DNA of 64,000 nt. It comes from Nitrobacter sp047149785. Lineage in GTDB: Bacteria; Pseudomonadota; Alphaproteobacteria; Rhizobiales; Xanthobacteraceae. Positions 1 to 8,771 of this stretch are shown here, piece after piece. The position numbers and the translations under genes were made by a program. Every line of letters begins with the position of its first letter. Within the stretch, counting starts at the first letter, position 1. Location: assembly GCF_047149785.1 (NCBI RefSeq), contig NZ_BAAGBE010000001.1, positions 3,038,001-3,102,000 on the forward strand. Reading direction: 5' to 3'. The notes below the pieces were generated by a model that searched no databases, had not been told where the DNA came from, and saw only the letters and a program-made list of their open reading frames with translations.

Positions 1-119
1 TCAACAGTTTGGCGGGACCATACAGCCGCGCCGCCGGAGGCCGCAAACAGAAAAGCGGCCGCGCTCGCCGCGCCGCCGCCTTCCGCTAACTCGTTGCTCC
101 GCGCCGGCTCGGCGCGGGA

Positions 120-386
120 TCAGTGCACGCTGACGGCCTGCAGCTCGTTGCTCCAGGCGCTCGCGACCGCGGCCTCGCGCGAATCGGTCAGCATGATCGG
201 CGTGCCGTCGGCGGCGTGCAGCGCGAACAGCATGAGGCCGGGCGCGATTTTCGGGGCCTGCGGAAACAGATCCGGCACGTCCTCGGAACGAACCTGCTTC
301 ACATAGGCGATATGGCCTTCGCCGAGCTGCGCCAGCGTCTCGATCGAGACGCTTTCGGGTCGGAATGTGGAACTCACTTCACTCAT
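120..386 (-). CDS. DUF1150 family protein
   Basis: Small acidic protein of 88 residues matching the DUF1150 family of alphaproteobacteria, whose function is unknown. The wording GEGHIAYVKQV near residues 22-32 and the C-terminal stretch on reporting 'MLTDSREAAVASAW' are typical of the family. The start is supported by an AAGGAG ribosome-binding site about 8 nt before the ATG. It lies 96 nt downstream of the hsp20 gene on the same strand, and this pairing suggests co-expression under heat shock. No signal peptide or membrane segment is visible. Family assignment is by recognition of the sequence; the role is not known. Confidence 0.8.
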   Translation of the reverse strand: MSEVSSTFRPESVSIETLAQLGEGHIAYVKQVRSEDVPDLFPQAPKIAPGLMLFALHAADGTPIMLTDSREAAVASAWSNELQAVSVH

Positions 387-482
387 GGTCTCGACTCCTT
401 CTTTGGATTAAGCGGTCGAGTCCGCTACTCGTTGCACTCGGATGCATGATTTTCGCCGGTCCTTGCTTGTCCGGGCCATGCA

Positions 483-908
483 TTATTCGTGTTCATTGAT
501 CGCGATTGTCTTAACGACCCGTTCAGGTTCCGGCCTGGCCAGATCGATGGACAATAGCCCGTTTTTCAGGTCCGCGCCCAGCACCAGCATCCCCTCCGCC
601 AGCACGAAGGTGCGCTGGAAGTGGCGCGCGGCAATGCCGCGGTGGATGTATTGCCTGGCTTTATCCTCCTGCTGCCGGCCCCGGATCACAAGCTGATTTT
701 CCTCAATGGTCACATCGAGTTGGTCGCGGGTGAACCCCGCCACCGCCAGCGTGATCCGCAGGCGCTCCGGCTCGCCGTTGCTGCGGTCGCACCGCTCGAT
801 GTTGTAGGGAGGATAGCCGTCGGCGCCTTTGACGACGCGGTCGAGCGCACGCTCGATCTCGTCGAATCCCAGGAGGAACGGGCTGGACAACGAAGGAACA
901 CGAGACAT
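483..908 (-). CDS. Small heat-shock protein, Hsp20/IbpA class
   Basis: ATP-independent chaperone that holds unfolding proteins in the cytoplasm. The 141-residue length fits bacterial class A small Hsps. The N-terminal arm (LGFDEIERALDRV) is followed by an alpha-crystallin domain from about residue 35 to 125, including LRITLAVAGF and NGLLSIDLARPEPE. The C-terminal tail ends in KTIAINE, which carries the I-x-I anchor used in oligomer assembly. The ATG has an AGAGGA ribosome-binding site 5-10 nt upstream, and that site is buried in a hairpin (see 912-935), so translation is probably temperature controlled. Downstream is the DUF1150 gene. Confidence 0.93.
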   Translation of the reverse strand: MSRVPSLSSPFLLGFDEIERALDRVVKGADGYPPYNIERCDRSNGEPERLRITLAVAGFTRDQLDVTIEENQLVIRGRQQEDKARQYIHRGIAARHFQRTFVLAEGMLVLGADLKNGLLSIDLARPEPERVVKTIAINEHE

Positions 909-911
909 TCA

Positions 912-935
912 CAAAGTCCTCTCGAAGCGACTTTG
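912..935 (-). promoter_or_regulatory. ROSE-like RNA thermometer hairpin in hsp20 leader
   Basis: Read on the minus strand, a perfect 7-bp stem (CAAAGTC paired with GACTTTG) encloses the loop region GCTTCGAGAG. It sequesters the ribosome-binding site AGAGGA and ends 3 nt before the hsp20 ATG. The 5' arm contains UCGCU, matching the UYGCU motif that pairs with the Shine-Dalgarno sequence in ROSE elements of rhizobial small heat-shock genes. Further GC-rich hairpins lie upstream (about 940-1020), e.g. CTGGC/GCCAG, as in multi-stem ROSE leaders. Class assignment is inference from motif and position. Confidence 0.7.
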
Positions 936-1159
936 GTTACGCCCGACCCGCGCCTTGGCGGATCATGCGCCGGGGCCCTTGCGGCACCCCCTTCGGGCCG
1001 TCTGGCGCTTGCCAGCCGGTCGAATCGAATATGGCGATGATCGACGCACCGTTCAAGATGTCGTGCGCGCCGTCCAACGCATTGGAATCGGGTCAGGAAT
1101 CAAGTCGCTCGCGGCGGCGCCGGACGCAGTCCGGTGTCCCTGAGCCGACCGGAACCGCA

Positions 1160-1235
<76 letters not shown>

Positions 1236-1416
1236 AAGATCACGATGATCCCCGATCGATTCGATCCAGAATCATGAACGTGATCGATTCCAATATTCCA
1301 GAGCGGATGCGGGCGGAAAACCGCTGCACGTTTTTCCTCGTCCTGCTCCAGACCGGTCCGCACCAAATCAGGGCGGGAGCGGCTTAGAGACCCTGAACCA
1401 CAGTTCAGGGCCGATC

Positions 1417-1836
1417 TCAAGTCTCCTCGTCGTCGCCGACGTCGCCGATGATGTCGGTCACGTCCTCGTCGCCCTCTTCCTCATCGGCGATGAAGGTGGA
1501 GTCGTCGTCCTCGTCATCGTCGAGGGTGTCGTCGATCTCGATATCATCCTCCGATTCCGGGACGACCGCCTTCTTGACCTTGCCGGTGTTCTCCTCGGCG
1601 TCGGCCTCCTCCAGCGAAACCAGCTCTTCGGCCTCCGCCGGCTCCGGCGTCGTATCGGACGCGGACGCCGCGGCAGCGGCGGCGCGCGCAGCCTCGCCGC
1701 GGGTCCGCATCGGCGCCACAACGATCGGGACGACCTCGCCGGTGTAGGGCGAGATCACCGGGTTCTTGTTCAGATCATAGAACTTCTTGCCGGTGGTCGG
1801 GCAGATGCGCTTGGTTCCGAGCTCGGATTTGGCCAC
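1417..1836 (-). CDS. FYDLN acid domain protein (TIGR02300 family)
   Basis: About 139 residues. The N-terminal zinc-ribbon-like part has KRICPTTGKKFYDLNKNP, the motif that names the family, followed by PYTGEVVPIV. The C-terminal half (about residues 70-139) is an extremely acidic low-complexity tail rich in Asp and Glu. The GTG at 1836 (protein starting VAKSELGTKR) is chosen because homologues begin here and longer versions would run into the aroA start region of the opposite strand. Function is unknown; the family is conserved in alphaproteobacteria and commonly lies next to aroA. It is transcribed divergently from aroA, with a 147-nt gap. Confidence 0.85.
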   Translation of the reverse strand: MAKSELGTKRICPTTGKKFYDLNKNPVISPYTGEVVPIVVAPMRTRGEAARAAAAAASASDTTPEPAEAEELVSLEEADAEENTGKVKKAVVPESEDDIEIDDTLDDDEDDDSTFIADEEEGDEDVTDIIGDVGDDEET

Positions 1837-1983
1837 GTGTGGAATCCCGGGATATTCTGAAAAGCGGAGCTTCACTTGGCTAGTTGCGACGGCCCTGTCA
1901 ATAGCGCTTTGCAGGCCAAGCCGCAGGCGTGACGCGCCGCCGCCCCTGTGATACCAGCCGCCCACCAACAGGAACCCGCGATC

Positions 1984-3330
1984 TTGACTCATTACGGCCA
2001 GCCGGCGCCGCTCGAAGCGCGAAAGTGCCAGTCCCTGACCGGCCGCGTCCGGGTGGGCGGCGACAAGTCGATCTCCCACCGGTCGCTGATCCTGGGCGCG
2101 CTGGCGGTCGGGGAAACCCGGATCTCGGGCCTTCTCGAAGGCGAGGACGTGCTCAACACCGCCAAGGCGATGCGGGCGGTGGGGGCCAGGGTCGAGCGCA
2201 TGGACGAAAAAGGCGGAATCGTCTGGTCAGTGCGCGGCGTCGGCACCGGCGGGTTCGCGACGCCGGCAGCCCCGCTCGATTTCGGCAATTCCGGCACCGG
2301 ATGCCGCCTGGTGATGGGCGCGGTGGCCGGTTGTCCGATTACCGCGACCTTCGATGGCGACAGTTCGCTGCGCTCGCGGCCGATGCGCCGCATCCTCGAT
2401 CCGCTGGAATTGATGGGCGCGCGAGTGGTCTCGCAAAGCGACGGCGGCCGCCTTCCCCTGACGCTGGCCGGCGCGCGCGATCCGCTGCCGATCGTGTACC
2501 GCACGCCGGTCGCCTCGGCGCAGATCAAGTCGGCGGTGCTGCTCGCGGGATTGTCCGCGCCGGGCGTCACCACCGTCATCGAAAACGAGGCCAGCCGCGA
2601 CCACACCGAACTGATGCTGAAGCATTTTGGCGCAACCATCGTTTCCGTGCCGGATGGCGCACACGGGCGCAAAATCTCGCTGACCGGGCAGCCCGAACTG
2701 CACGGCTCTGACGTCACGGTGCCGGCCGATCCGTCGTCGGCGGCGTTTCCGATCGTCGCCGCGCTGATCACCCCAGGCTCCGACATCATTCTGACCGATG
2801 TGATGACCAACCCGCTGCGAACGGGGCTGTTCACGACGCTGCGCGAGATGGGCGCCTCGATCGAGGAAAGCGAGACGCGCAGCGACGCCGGCGAGCCGAT
2901 GGCGCAATTGCGGGTGCGCGCATCAAAACTGCGCGGCGTCGAGGTGCCGGCGGAGCGCGCGCCGTCGATGATCGACGAGTATCTCGTGCTCGCGGTCGCC
3001 GCCGCCTTTGCCGAGGGCACCACCGTGATGCGCGGCCTGCACGAGCTGCGCGTGAAGGAATCCGATCGGCTGCAAGCGACCGCCGCCATGCTGCGCGTCA
3101 ATGGCGTCAAGGTCGAGATTTCGGGCGACGACCTGATCGTCGAGGGCTGCGGCCATGTGCCCGGCGGCGGGCTCGTCGCCACCCACATGGATCACCGCAT
3201 CGCGATGTCGGCGCTGGTGATGGGCTGCGCATCGGACGCGCCGGTCAAGGTCGACGACACCGCCTTCATCGCCACGAGCTTTCCGGATTTCATTCCGATG
3301 ATGCGGCGGCTGGGGGCGGATTTCGCATGA
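1984..3330 (+). CDS. aroA: 3-phosphoshikimate 1-carboxyvinyltransferase (EPSP synthase)
   Basis: Sixth step of the shikimate pathway: joins shikimate-3-phosphate and PEP to make EPSP. Visible motifs are GDKSISHRSLILGAL (PEP/S3P binding, residues about 25-40), NSGTGCRLVMG, and the C-terminal ELRVKESDRLQA and HMDHRIAMSALVMG. Length is about 448 residues. I prefer the TTG at 1984 (protein MTHYGQPAPLEARK) because AGGAA lies 9 nt upstream and homologues start with similar wording. A longer GTG start at 1948 has no ribosome-binding site. Its stop overlaps the cmk start by 4 nt (ATGA), so the two genes are translationally coupled, and rpsA follows. Confidence 0.95.
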   Translation: MTHYGQPAPLEARKCQSLTGRVRVGGDKSISHRSLILGALAVGETRISGLLEGEDVLNTAKAMRAVGARVERMDEKGGIVWSVRGVGTGGFATPAAPLDFGNSGTGCRLVMGAVAGCPITATFDGDSSLRSRPMRRILDPLELMGARVVSQSDGGRLPLTLAGARDPLPIVYRTPVASAQIKSAVLLAGLSAPGVTTVIENEASRDHTELMLKHFGATIVSVPDGAHGRKISLTGQPELHGSDVTVPADPSSAAFPIVAALITPGSDIILTDVMTNPLRTGLFTTLREMGASIEESETRSDAGEPMAQLRVRASKLRGVEVPAERAPSMIDEYLVLAVAAAFAEGTTVMRGLHELRVKESDRLQATAAMLRVNGVKVEISGDDLIVEGCGHVPGGGLVATHMDHRIAMSALVMGCASDAPVKVDDTAFIATSFPDFIPMMRRLGADFA

Positions 3331-3956
3331 TCATCGCCATCGACGGACCCGCGGCTTCGGGAAAAGGCACGCTCGGCAAGCGCCTTGCCGCGCATTATCA
3401 CTTTCGTCACCTCGACACAGGCGTGATCTATCGCGCGGTCGCGAAGGCCCTGATCGACGCCGGCGCGGATCCGTCAGACGAAGCGCGCGCGGTGGCGGCC
3501 GCGCACGAAATCGACCCGGAAAAATTCGGCCATCCGGCCCTGAAAACCCGGGCGATCGGCGAGGCGGCGTCGGTGGTGTCGGCATTTCCAGGGGTGCGAG
3601 AGGCGCTCCTGACCTTTCAGCGCCAGTTCGCCGCCGAGCCGCCCGGCGCGGTGCTCGACGGCCGCGACATCGGCACCGTGATCTGCCCCGACGCCGACGT
3701 GAAGATTTTCGTCGTGGCCGATCCGGTCGTGCGGGCGCGCCGGCGCACGCTCGAGGCACGCTCGCGCGGCGAGGACGCCGACGAGGCGGTGGTCCTGGCC
3801 GACATCCTCAAGCGCGACGAACGGGATCGCAACCGGCCCGTCGCGCCGCTGAAAGCGGCCGCGGACGCCCATGTGCTCGACAATTCCAACCTCGACATCG
3901 AAGCCGGCCTGAAGGCCGCGATCGCCATCGTCGAGGCGGTCAGGGCGGGACGCTGA
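3327..3956 (+). CDS. cmk: (d)CMP kinase
   Basis: Phosphorylates CMP and dCMP to the diphosphates. The protein is 209 residues. The P-loop reads DGPAASGKGTLGKRLA (residues 5-20), followed by LDTGVIYRAVA, LDGRDIGTVICPDADVKIF (the RDIG substrate-binding motif) and the lid region ILKRDERDRNRPVAPL. The gene starts inside the aroA stop codon (ATGA overlap) and precedes rpsA, which is the usual aroA-cmk-rpsA order in alphaproteobacteria. Confidence 0.97.
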   Translation: MIIAIDGPAASGKGTLGKRLAAHYHFRHLDTGVIYRAVAKALIDAGADPSDEARAVAAAHEIDPEKFGHPALKTRAIGEAASVVSAFPGVREALLTFQRQFAAEPPGAVLDGRDIGTVICPDADVKIFVVADPVVRARRRTLEARSRGEDADEAVVLADILKRDERDRNRPVAPLKAAADAHVLDNSNLDIEAGLKAAIAIVEAVRAGR

Positions 3957-4337
3957 AGCTGGCGTAAGCGGGCCCAGCGTTTTCAGCGAGCTGCTGGCTA
4001 CTTGAAGCACATTCCGCGCTTGCCGGATAATGTCTCAAGGGCTATATCCACGGCGTCCGGGCCGCCACCGATTATGTCGGGGCCGTCCGAGCGGGCCGGC
4101 CGGAGTTTCAAACTCTCGCCGTCATTGGAGGAACGCCCCGCTCAAGGTCTTGACCATCGATCGTTTTGCGATCGTCGAAGGTCCCGGAGACATTCATCGT
4201 TTCGAACGCGAAGGCTGCTGCCGGCCCGTCGTTGCATGTTCCCGCACGACGGTCGTCAGGATTGCGGGCCCCTGACCCTTCCCGCGCGAAACGCCCGTCA
4301 ACCTGAACCGCCGGCAAGTATCCCGCTTGGAGAGCAA
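3957..4337 (+). other. Intergenic cmk-rpsA leader (no gene seen)
   Basis: This 381-nt stretch holds the rpsA promoter and leader. An open frame continuous with rpsA runs through it, but it has no family resemblance and no ribosome-binding site before its ATG at 4002, so I treat it as untranslated. I found no clear hairpin or repeat. S1 genes are often autoregulated through their leader in other bacteria, but I cannot point to a specific structure here. Confidence 0.5.
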
Positions 4338-6038
4338 ATGGCTTCGACTGATACCCATAACCCGTCCCGTGACGATTTCGCGGCAATGCTCGACGAGTCC
4401 TTCGCTGGCGGCAATCTGCAGGAAAGCTCCGTCATCAAGGGCAAGGTGGTCGCGATCGAGAAGGACATGGCCGTGATCGACGTCGGCCTCAAGACCGAAG
4501 GCCGCGTGGCGCTGCGCGAATTCTCCGGACCCGGCCGCGAAAGCACCCTGAAGGTCGGCGACGAAGTCGAAGTGTTCCTCGACCGCATCGAGAACGCGCT
4601 CGGCGAGGCCGTGCTGTCGCGCGACAAGGCTCGCCGCGAGGAAAGCTGGGGCAAGCTCGAAAAGGCGTTCCAGAACAACGAGAAAGTTCACGGCGTCATC
4701 TTCAATCAGGTCAAGGGCGGCTTCACGGTCGATCTCGACGGCGCGGTCGCCTTCCTGCCGCGCTCGCAGGTGGACATCCGCCCGATCCGCGACGTCGGCC
4801 CGCTGATGAACAACACCCAGCCGTTCCAGATCCTCAAGATGGATCGCCGCCGCGGCAACATCGTCGTCTCGCGCCGCACGGTGCTCGAGGAAACCCGCGC
4901 CGAGCAGCGCCAGGAACTGGTGCAGAACCTCGAAGAGGGTCAGGTGATCGATGGCGTGGTCAAGAACATCACCGACTACGGCGCGTTCGTCGATCTCGGC
5001 GGCATCGACGGCCTGCTGCACGTCACCGATATCGCCTGGCGCCGCGTCAACCATCCGACCGAGGTGCTGACCATCGGCCAGACGGTGAAGGTCAAGATCA
5101 TCAAGATCAACCACGAGACCCACCGCATCTCGCTCGGCATGAAGCAACTGCTGGACGATCCGTGGCAAGGCATCGAGGCGAAGTATCCGCTGGGCGCGCG
5201 CTTCACCGGCCGCGTCACCAACATCACCGACTACGGCGCCTTCGTCGAACTGGAGCCGGGCATCGAAGGACTGATCCACGTTTCCGAGATGTCGTGGACC
5301 AAGAAGAACATGCACCCCGGCAAGATCGTCTCGACCTCGCAGGAAGTCGAGGTGCAGGTGCTCGAGGTCGACAGCGTCAAGCGCCGGATTTCGCTCGGCC
5401 TCAAGCAGACCATGCGCAATCCCTGGGAAGCGTTCGTCGAGAAACATCCGGTCGGCTCCACCGTGGAGGGCGAGGTCAAGAACAAGACCGAGTTCGGCCT
5501 GTTCCTCGGCCTGGAGGGCGATGTCGACGGCATGGTCCATCTCTCGGACCTCGACTGGAAGGTGCCGGGCGAGCAGGTCATCGACAACTTCAAGCGCGGC
5601 GACATGGTCAAGGCCGTCGTGCTCGATGTCGACGTCGAGAAGGAGCGCATCTCGCTCGGCGTCAAGCAGCTCGAAGGCGACCCGTTCGCCGAACCGGGCG
5701 ACGTCAAGAAGGGCGCGGTCGTGACCTGCGAGGTGCTCGAGGTCAAGGATGGCGGCATCGAGGTGCAGATCGCCGGCACCGAATTCCAGACCTTCATCAA
5801 GCGCTCGGAACTGGCGCGCGACCGCAACGACCAGCGCAGCGAGCGTTTTGCCGTCGGCGAGAAGGTCGATGCCCGCGTCATCCAGTTCGACAAGAAGGCG
5901 CGCAAGGTGCAGGTCTCGATCAAGGCGCTGGAAGTCGCCGAGGAGAAGGAAGCCATCGCGCAATATGGTTCATCCGACTCGGGCGCGACGCTCGGCGATA
6001 TCCTCGGCACGGCGCTCAAACAGCGCTCCGACAAATAA
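4338..6038 (+). CDS. rpsA: 30S ribosomal protein S1
   Basis: Ribosomal protein that binds mRNA on the 30S subunit and helps initiation on weak ribosome-binding sites. The 566-residue protein contains six S1/OB repeats, recognisable from the recurrent NITDYGAFVDL, VTNITDYGAFVELEPGIEGLIHVSEM and NKTEFGLFLGL patterns, each ending in RISLG. The ATG at 4338 (MASTDTHNPSRDD) follows a GGAGAG ribosome-binding site at about 4329-4334 and fits the usual family length; an upstream in-frame extension to 4002 is rejected. A Rho-independent terminator follows at 6071. Confidence 0.97.
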   Translation: MASTDTHNPSRDDFAAMLDESFAGGNLQESSVIKGKVVAIEKDMAVIDVGLKTEGRVALREFSGPGRESTLKVGDEVEVFLDRIENALGEAVLSRDKARREESWGKLEKAFQNNEKVHGVIFNQVKGGFTVDLDGAVAFLPRSQVDIRPIRDVGPLMNNTQPFQILKMDRRRGNIVVSRRTVLEETRAEQRQELVQNLEEGQVIDGVVKNITDYGAFVDLGGIDGLLHVTDIAWRRVNHPTEVLTIGQTVKVKIIKINHETHRISLGMKQLLDDPWQGIEAKYPLGARFTGRVTNITDYGAFVELEPGIEGLIHVSEMSWTKKNMHPGKIVSTSQEVEVQVLEVDSVKRRISLGLKQTMRNPWEAFVEKHPVGSTVEGEVKNKTEFGLFLGLEGDVDGMVHLSDLDWKVPGEQVIDNFKRGDMVKAVVLDVDVEKERISLGVKQLEGDPFAEPGDVKKGAVVTCEVLEVKDGGIEVQIAGTEFQTFIKRSELARDRNDQRSERFAVGEKVDARVIQFDKKARKVQVSIKALEVAEEKEAIAQYGSSDSGATLGDILGTALKQRSDK

Positions 6039-6070
6039 TTAAGGGGCAACCTCCTGTTGCAGCGAACAAA

Positions 6071-6101
6071 GGCTCCGGTTTCGACCGGGGCCTTTTTATT
6101 T
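6071..6101 (+). terminator. Rho-independent terminator of rpsA
   Basis: Nine-base stem GGCTCCGGT / ACCGGGGCC (one G-T pair) with a TTCG tetraloop, followed directly by TTTTTATTT. It lies 33 nt after the rpsA stop. Confidence 0.85.
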
Positions 6102-6227
6102 GGATCGCACTTCCCACCTTGGAACAGATCGACCCGCGCTAGCGTTGTGGAGACGTGCGCAGGTTCTCGCCGCGAGCGAGCCTGTGGAGGCAGGTCCGGT
6201 CGGCGGACGGGCCGCTTGCGGTGCAGG

Positions 6228-7112
6228 TCAGATGATCGACTTTTCCGGCCAGCAGCAAAGGTCGTTGATCAGGCACTCCTCGCAGCGAGGCGACCGCGCC
6301 AGACATGTGTAGCGCCCATGCAGGATGAGCCAGTGATGCGCATGCAGCATGAATTCGACCGGAATGACGCGCTCGAGGCCGACTTCGACCTCAAGCGGCG
6401 TCCTGCCCGGCGCCATACCGGTCCTGTTGGCGACACGGAAGACATGGGTGTCCACGGCCATGGTATGCTCTCCGAACACCATGTTGAGCACGACGTTTGC
6501 GGTCTTGCGCCCGGCGCCGGGCAGGGATTCGATTCCGGCGCGGCTGCGCGGGACTTCGCCGCCGAAGTCCGCAAGCAGTTTTTCCGACAGCGCGATGATG
6601 TTTCTCGCCTTGCTGCGATAGAGCCCGATGGTCTTGATGTAATCGCGGACCTTCTCCTCTCCGAGCGCCAGCATTTTGGCGGGCGTGTCCGCGACCGCGA
6701 ACAGCGCGCGAGTCGCCTTGTTGACGCCGGCGTCTGTCGCCTGCGCCGACAACACCACCGCGACCAGCAGCGTGTAGGGGTTGAGGTGCTCGAGTTCGCC
6801 CTTCGGTTCGGGATTGGCCTTGCTGAACCGCACGAAGGCTTCGCGGACTTCAGCCCGCGTCCAGGGCCGGAGGGGCGACGTCGCCGATCCGCGCGCCGGC
6901 TTGGCGGCGGGCCGGACGGCGCCGGAGCCAGCTCCAGCCTTGGATGCCGGCTTTCGCGCTTTCTTTACTTTTGCCACCGCCGACTGCCCCAATTTCGCCG
7001 CAACGGATTCTTGCTGCCCAGGGTCCGCCGAAGGGTTTTTCGCAGGCTGTCTGGCCGATCCCGCACGGGCGGACCTCAGCCTTGCAAAGGTGCGACGGGT
7101 GTTTTTCGACAT
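6228..7112 (-). CDS. nth: Endonuclease III
   Basis: Base-excision-repair DNA glycosylase/AP lyase for oxidised pyrimidines. The catalytic part spans about residues 80-290 of 294. It shows LSAQATDAGVNKAT, the helix-hairpin-helix LPGAGRKTANVVLN with the catalytic Lys, AVDTHVFRV with the catalytic Asp, and the [4Fe-4S] ligands C-x6-C-x2-C-x5-C near the C-terminus. An 80-residue N-terminal extension rich in Lys, Ala and Arg precedes it, longer than in E. coli. The ATG at 7112 is chosen because a longer frame would overlap the divergent DUF2244 gene, whose start is only 22 nt away. Confidence 0.95.
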   Translation of the reverse strand: MSKNTRRTFARLRSARAGSARQPAKNPSADPGQQESVAAKLGQSAVAKVKKARKPASKAGAGSGAVRPAAKPARGSATSPLRPWTRAEVREAFVRFSKANPEPKGELEHLNPYTLLVAVVLSAQATDAGVNKATRALFAVADTPAKMLALGEEKVRDYIKTIGLYRSKARNIIALSEKLLADFGGEVPRSRAGIESLPGAGRKTANVVLNMVFGEHTMAVDTHVFRVANRTGMAPGRTPLEVEVGLERVIPVEFMLHAHHWLILHGRYTCLARSPRCEECLINDLCCWPEKSII

Positions 7113-7134
7113 GATCGTGGTATACTGATTTCCA

Positions 7135-7659
7135 ATGACACGCGACAATAATTCGGCTGGTTCGGAGGTCGCCGAGCAGACGCTGTTTTCAGCGCTGCTG
7201 ACGCCGCATCGTTCCTTGACAAAAGCCGGCTTCATCGTGCTGATGACGATCATAACCGTGGGCAGCTTTGTCGCGGGAATGGTATTCCTGATGATGGGCG
7301 CCTGGCCGGTCTTCCTGTTTTTCGGGCTCGACGTGTTCATCGTCTACTGGGCCTTCCGGGTCAATTTCCTGCGTGCAAGAGCGACCGAGGAAATTTCCAT
7401 CACCCATTTTGAATTGCGGGTGCGCCGCACCAGCCACCGCGGCCATATCGTCGAATGGGTTCTGAATCCGCTGTGGGTACACCTGGATCAGAAAATCCAC
7501 GAAGAATATGGCATCGAGCGACTTTATCTGGTTTCGCGGGGCCGCCGGATTTCGATCGCAAGCTTTCTCGGTCCGGATGAAAAGTCGAGTTTCGTCAAGG
7601 CTTTTTCAACAGCGCTGCAAATCGCTAAACGCGGCCCGATCTACAATCCGATCACCTAG
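7135..7659 (+). CDS. DUF2244 domain-containing membrane protein
   Basis: 174 residues with two adjacent hydrophobic segments (about 39-60, VLMTIITVGSFVAGMVFLMM, and 62-82, WPVFLFFGLDVFIVYWAF) that look like a membrane hairpin. A cytoplasmic-looking domain with VEWVLNPLWVHLD follows, ending in RRISIASFLGPDEKSSF. This fits the DUF2244 family of alphaproteobacterial inner-membrane proteins, which has no established function. It is divergent from nth, and a palindromic repeat follows its stop. Confidence 0.82.
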   Translation: MTRDNNSAGSEVAEQTLFSALLTPHRSLTKAGFIVLMTIITVGSFVAGMVFLMMGAWPVFLFFGLDVFIVYWAFRVNFLRARATEEISITHFELRVRRTSHRGHIVEWVLNPLWVHLDQKIHEEYGIERLYLVSRGRRISIASFLGPDEKSSFVKAFSTALQIAKRGPIYNPIT

Positions 7660-7666
7660 GGCCTTT

Positions 7667-7692
7667 CCGCTTCTGATGGAATTCAGAAGCGG
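7667..7692. repeat. Short palindrome, 'CCGCTTCTGA' family, copy 1
   Basis: Perfect 10-bp arms CCGCTTCTGA / TCAGAAGCGG with a 6-nt loop, just after DUF2244. Related copies lie at 51730-51754 and 61299-61333, so this is a dispersed repeat that may also act as a transcript end. Confidence 0.75.
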
Positions 7693-7843
7693 GCTCGCTC
7701 CGAGATTTTGAATTGACGCGTTTTCTCGACGCGGACCGGCGTCCTCCACGGATTACCTGGGCCGGAAAATGCTCTCAGACCGACCGTCAAGACCGTGGCG
7801 GGAATCGGGTGGCTGCAACCAGGCGGTCGTCCTATTCTGGGCC

Positions 7844-8752
7844 ATGATGACGCTTGTAAAAAATCCCACCCTGAGCGATTCGCGCCTCAAGAGACCGGGC
7901 GTACGAAGCGCAGCGCTTCGCGACTACGATACGGTGCGGCGTGCGATCGCTTTCATCTCGGAAAATTGGCGCAGGCAACCGACCATCGCGGCAATGGCTG
8001 ACGCCGCCGGCGTGACGCCGGATGAACTGCATCATTTGTTCCGCGGCTGGGCGGGCCTGACGCCGAAAGACTTCATGCAGGCGCTGACGCTCGACCACGC
8101 CAAGGGACTGTTGCGCAAATCCGCCAGTGTACTGGACGCGGCTCTCGACTCCGGCCTCTCCGGCCCGGGCCGCCTGCACGACCTGTTCGTCACGCATGAG
8201 GCAATGTCGCCCGGCGAATGGAAGACCGGCGCCGCCGGCATGAGCCTGACCTTCGGCTTTCATCCCTCGCCGTTCGGAACCGCGATCGTGATCGCGAGCG
8301 ACCGCGGCCTCGTCGGACTTGCTTTCGCCGACGCAGGCGAGGAGCAAAGCGCGTTGGCCGATATGAAACGGCGCTGGCCCAACGCGACCTATGGCGAGAA
8401 TCATGCTCGAACGGCCGGACTCGCGCGGCGGGTGTTCGATACGAAACTCTGGCAAGCGGATCAACCGTTGCGCGTGGTTTTGATCGGCACGGATTTCGAG
8501 GTTCGGGTCTGGCAGACCCTGCTCAGGATTCCCATGGGCAAGGCAACGACCTATTCAAGCATCGCCGCAGACTTGGACCGCCCGAAGGCCTCGCGCGCGG
8601 TCGGCGCTGCGGTCGGCAAGAACCCGCTATCGTTCGTGGTGCCTTGCCATCGCGTGCTCGGCAAGAGCGGCGCACTGACCGGCTATCACTGGGGCATCAC
8701 CCGCAAGCAGGCGATGCTGGGCTGGGAAGCCGGGCAGGTCGGCCTCGAGTAA
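7844..8752 (+). CDS. Ada-like methylated-DNA-protein cysteine methyltransferase
   Basis: Fusion of an AraC-type helix-turn-helix (about residues 30-120, with TIAAMADAAGVTPDELHHLFRGWAGLTPKDFMQALTL as the DNA-reading part) to an O6-alkylguanine-DNA alkyltransferase domain (about 135-302). The second half has the acceptor-cysteine motif VVPCHRVLGKSGALTGYHWG and the arginine-finger helix PKASRAVGAAVG. It lacks the N-terminal zinc/phosphotriester domain of full Ada, so it is an Ada C-terminal-type protein that probably removes O6-methylguanine and may regulate transcription. Tandem ATGs at 7844 and 7847 are both possible starts. It is monocistronic, convergent with gpmA. Confidence 0.9.
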   Translation: MMTLVKNPTLSDSRLKRPGVRSAALRDYDTVRRAIAFISENWRRQPTIAAMADAAGVTPDELHHLFRGWAGLTPKDFMQALTLDHAKGLLRKSASVLDAALDSGLSGPGRLHDLFVTHEAMSPGEWKTGAAGMSLTFGFHPSPFGTAIVIASDRGLVGLAFADAGEEQSALADMKRRWPNATYGENHARTAGLARRVFDTKLWQADQPLRVVLIGTDFEVRVWQTLLRIPMGKATTYSSIAADLDRPKASRAVGAAVGKNPLSFVVPCHRVLGKSGALTGYHWGITRKQAMLGWEAGQVGLE

Positions 8753-8771
8753 GAGGCTTTCCGCAAGCTTT

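Noticed and set aside
1..119. First 119 bases as part of a gene
   Set aside because: GC-rich and hairpin-prone but no coding frame with a recognised family; it is the region downstream of DUF1150.
4194..5963. Minus-strand open frame opposite rpsA (589 codons)
   Set aside because: Asp/Leu/Val-rich mirror of S1 repeats, no ribosome-binding site or family match.
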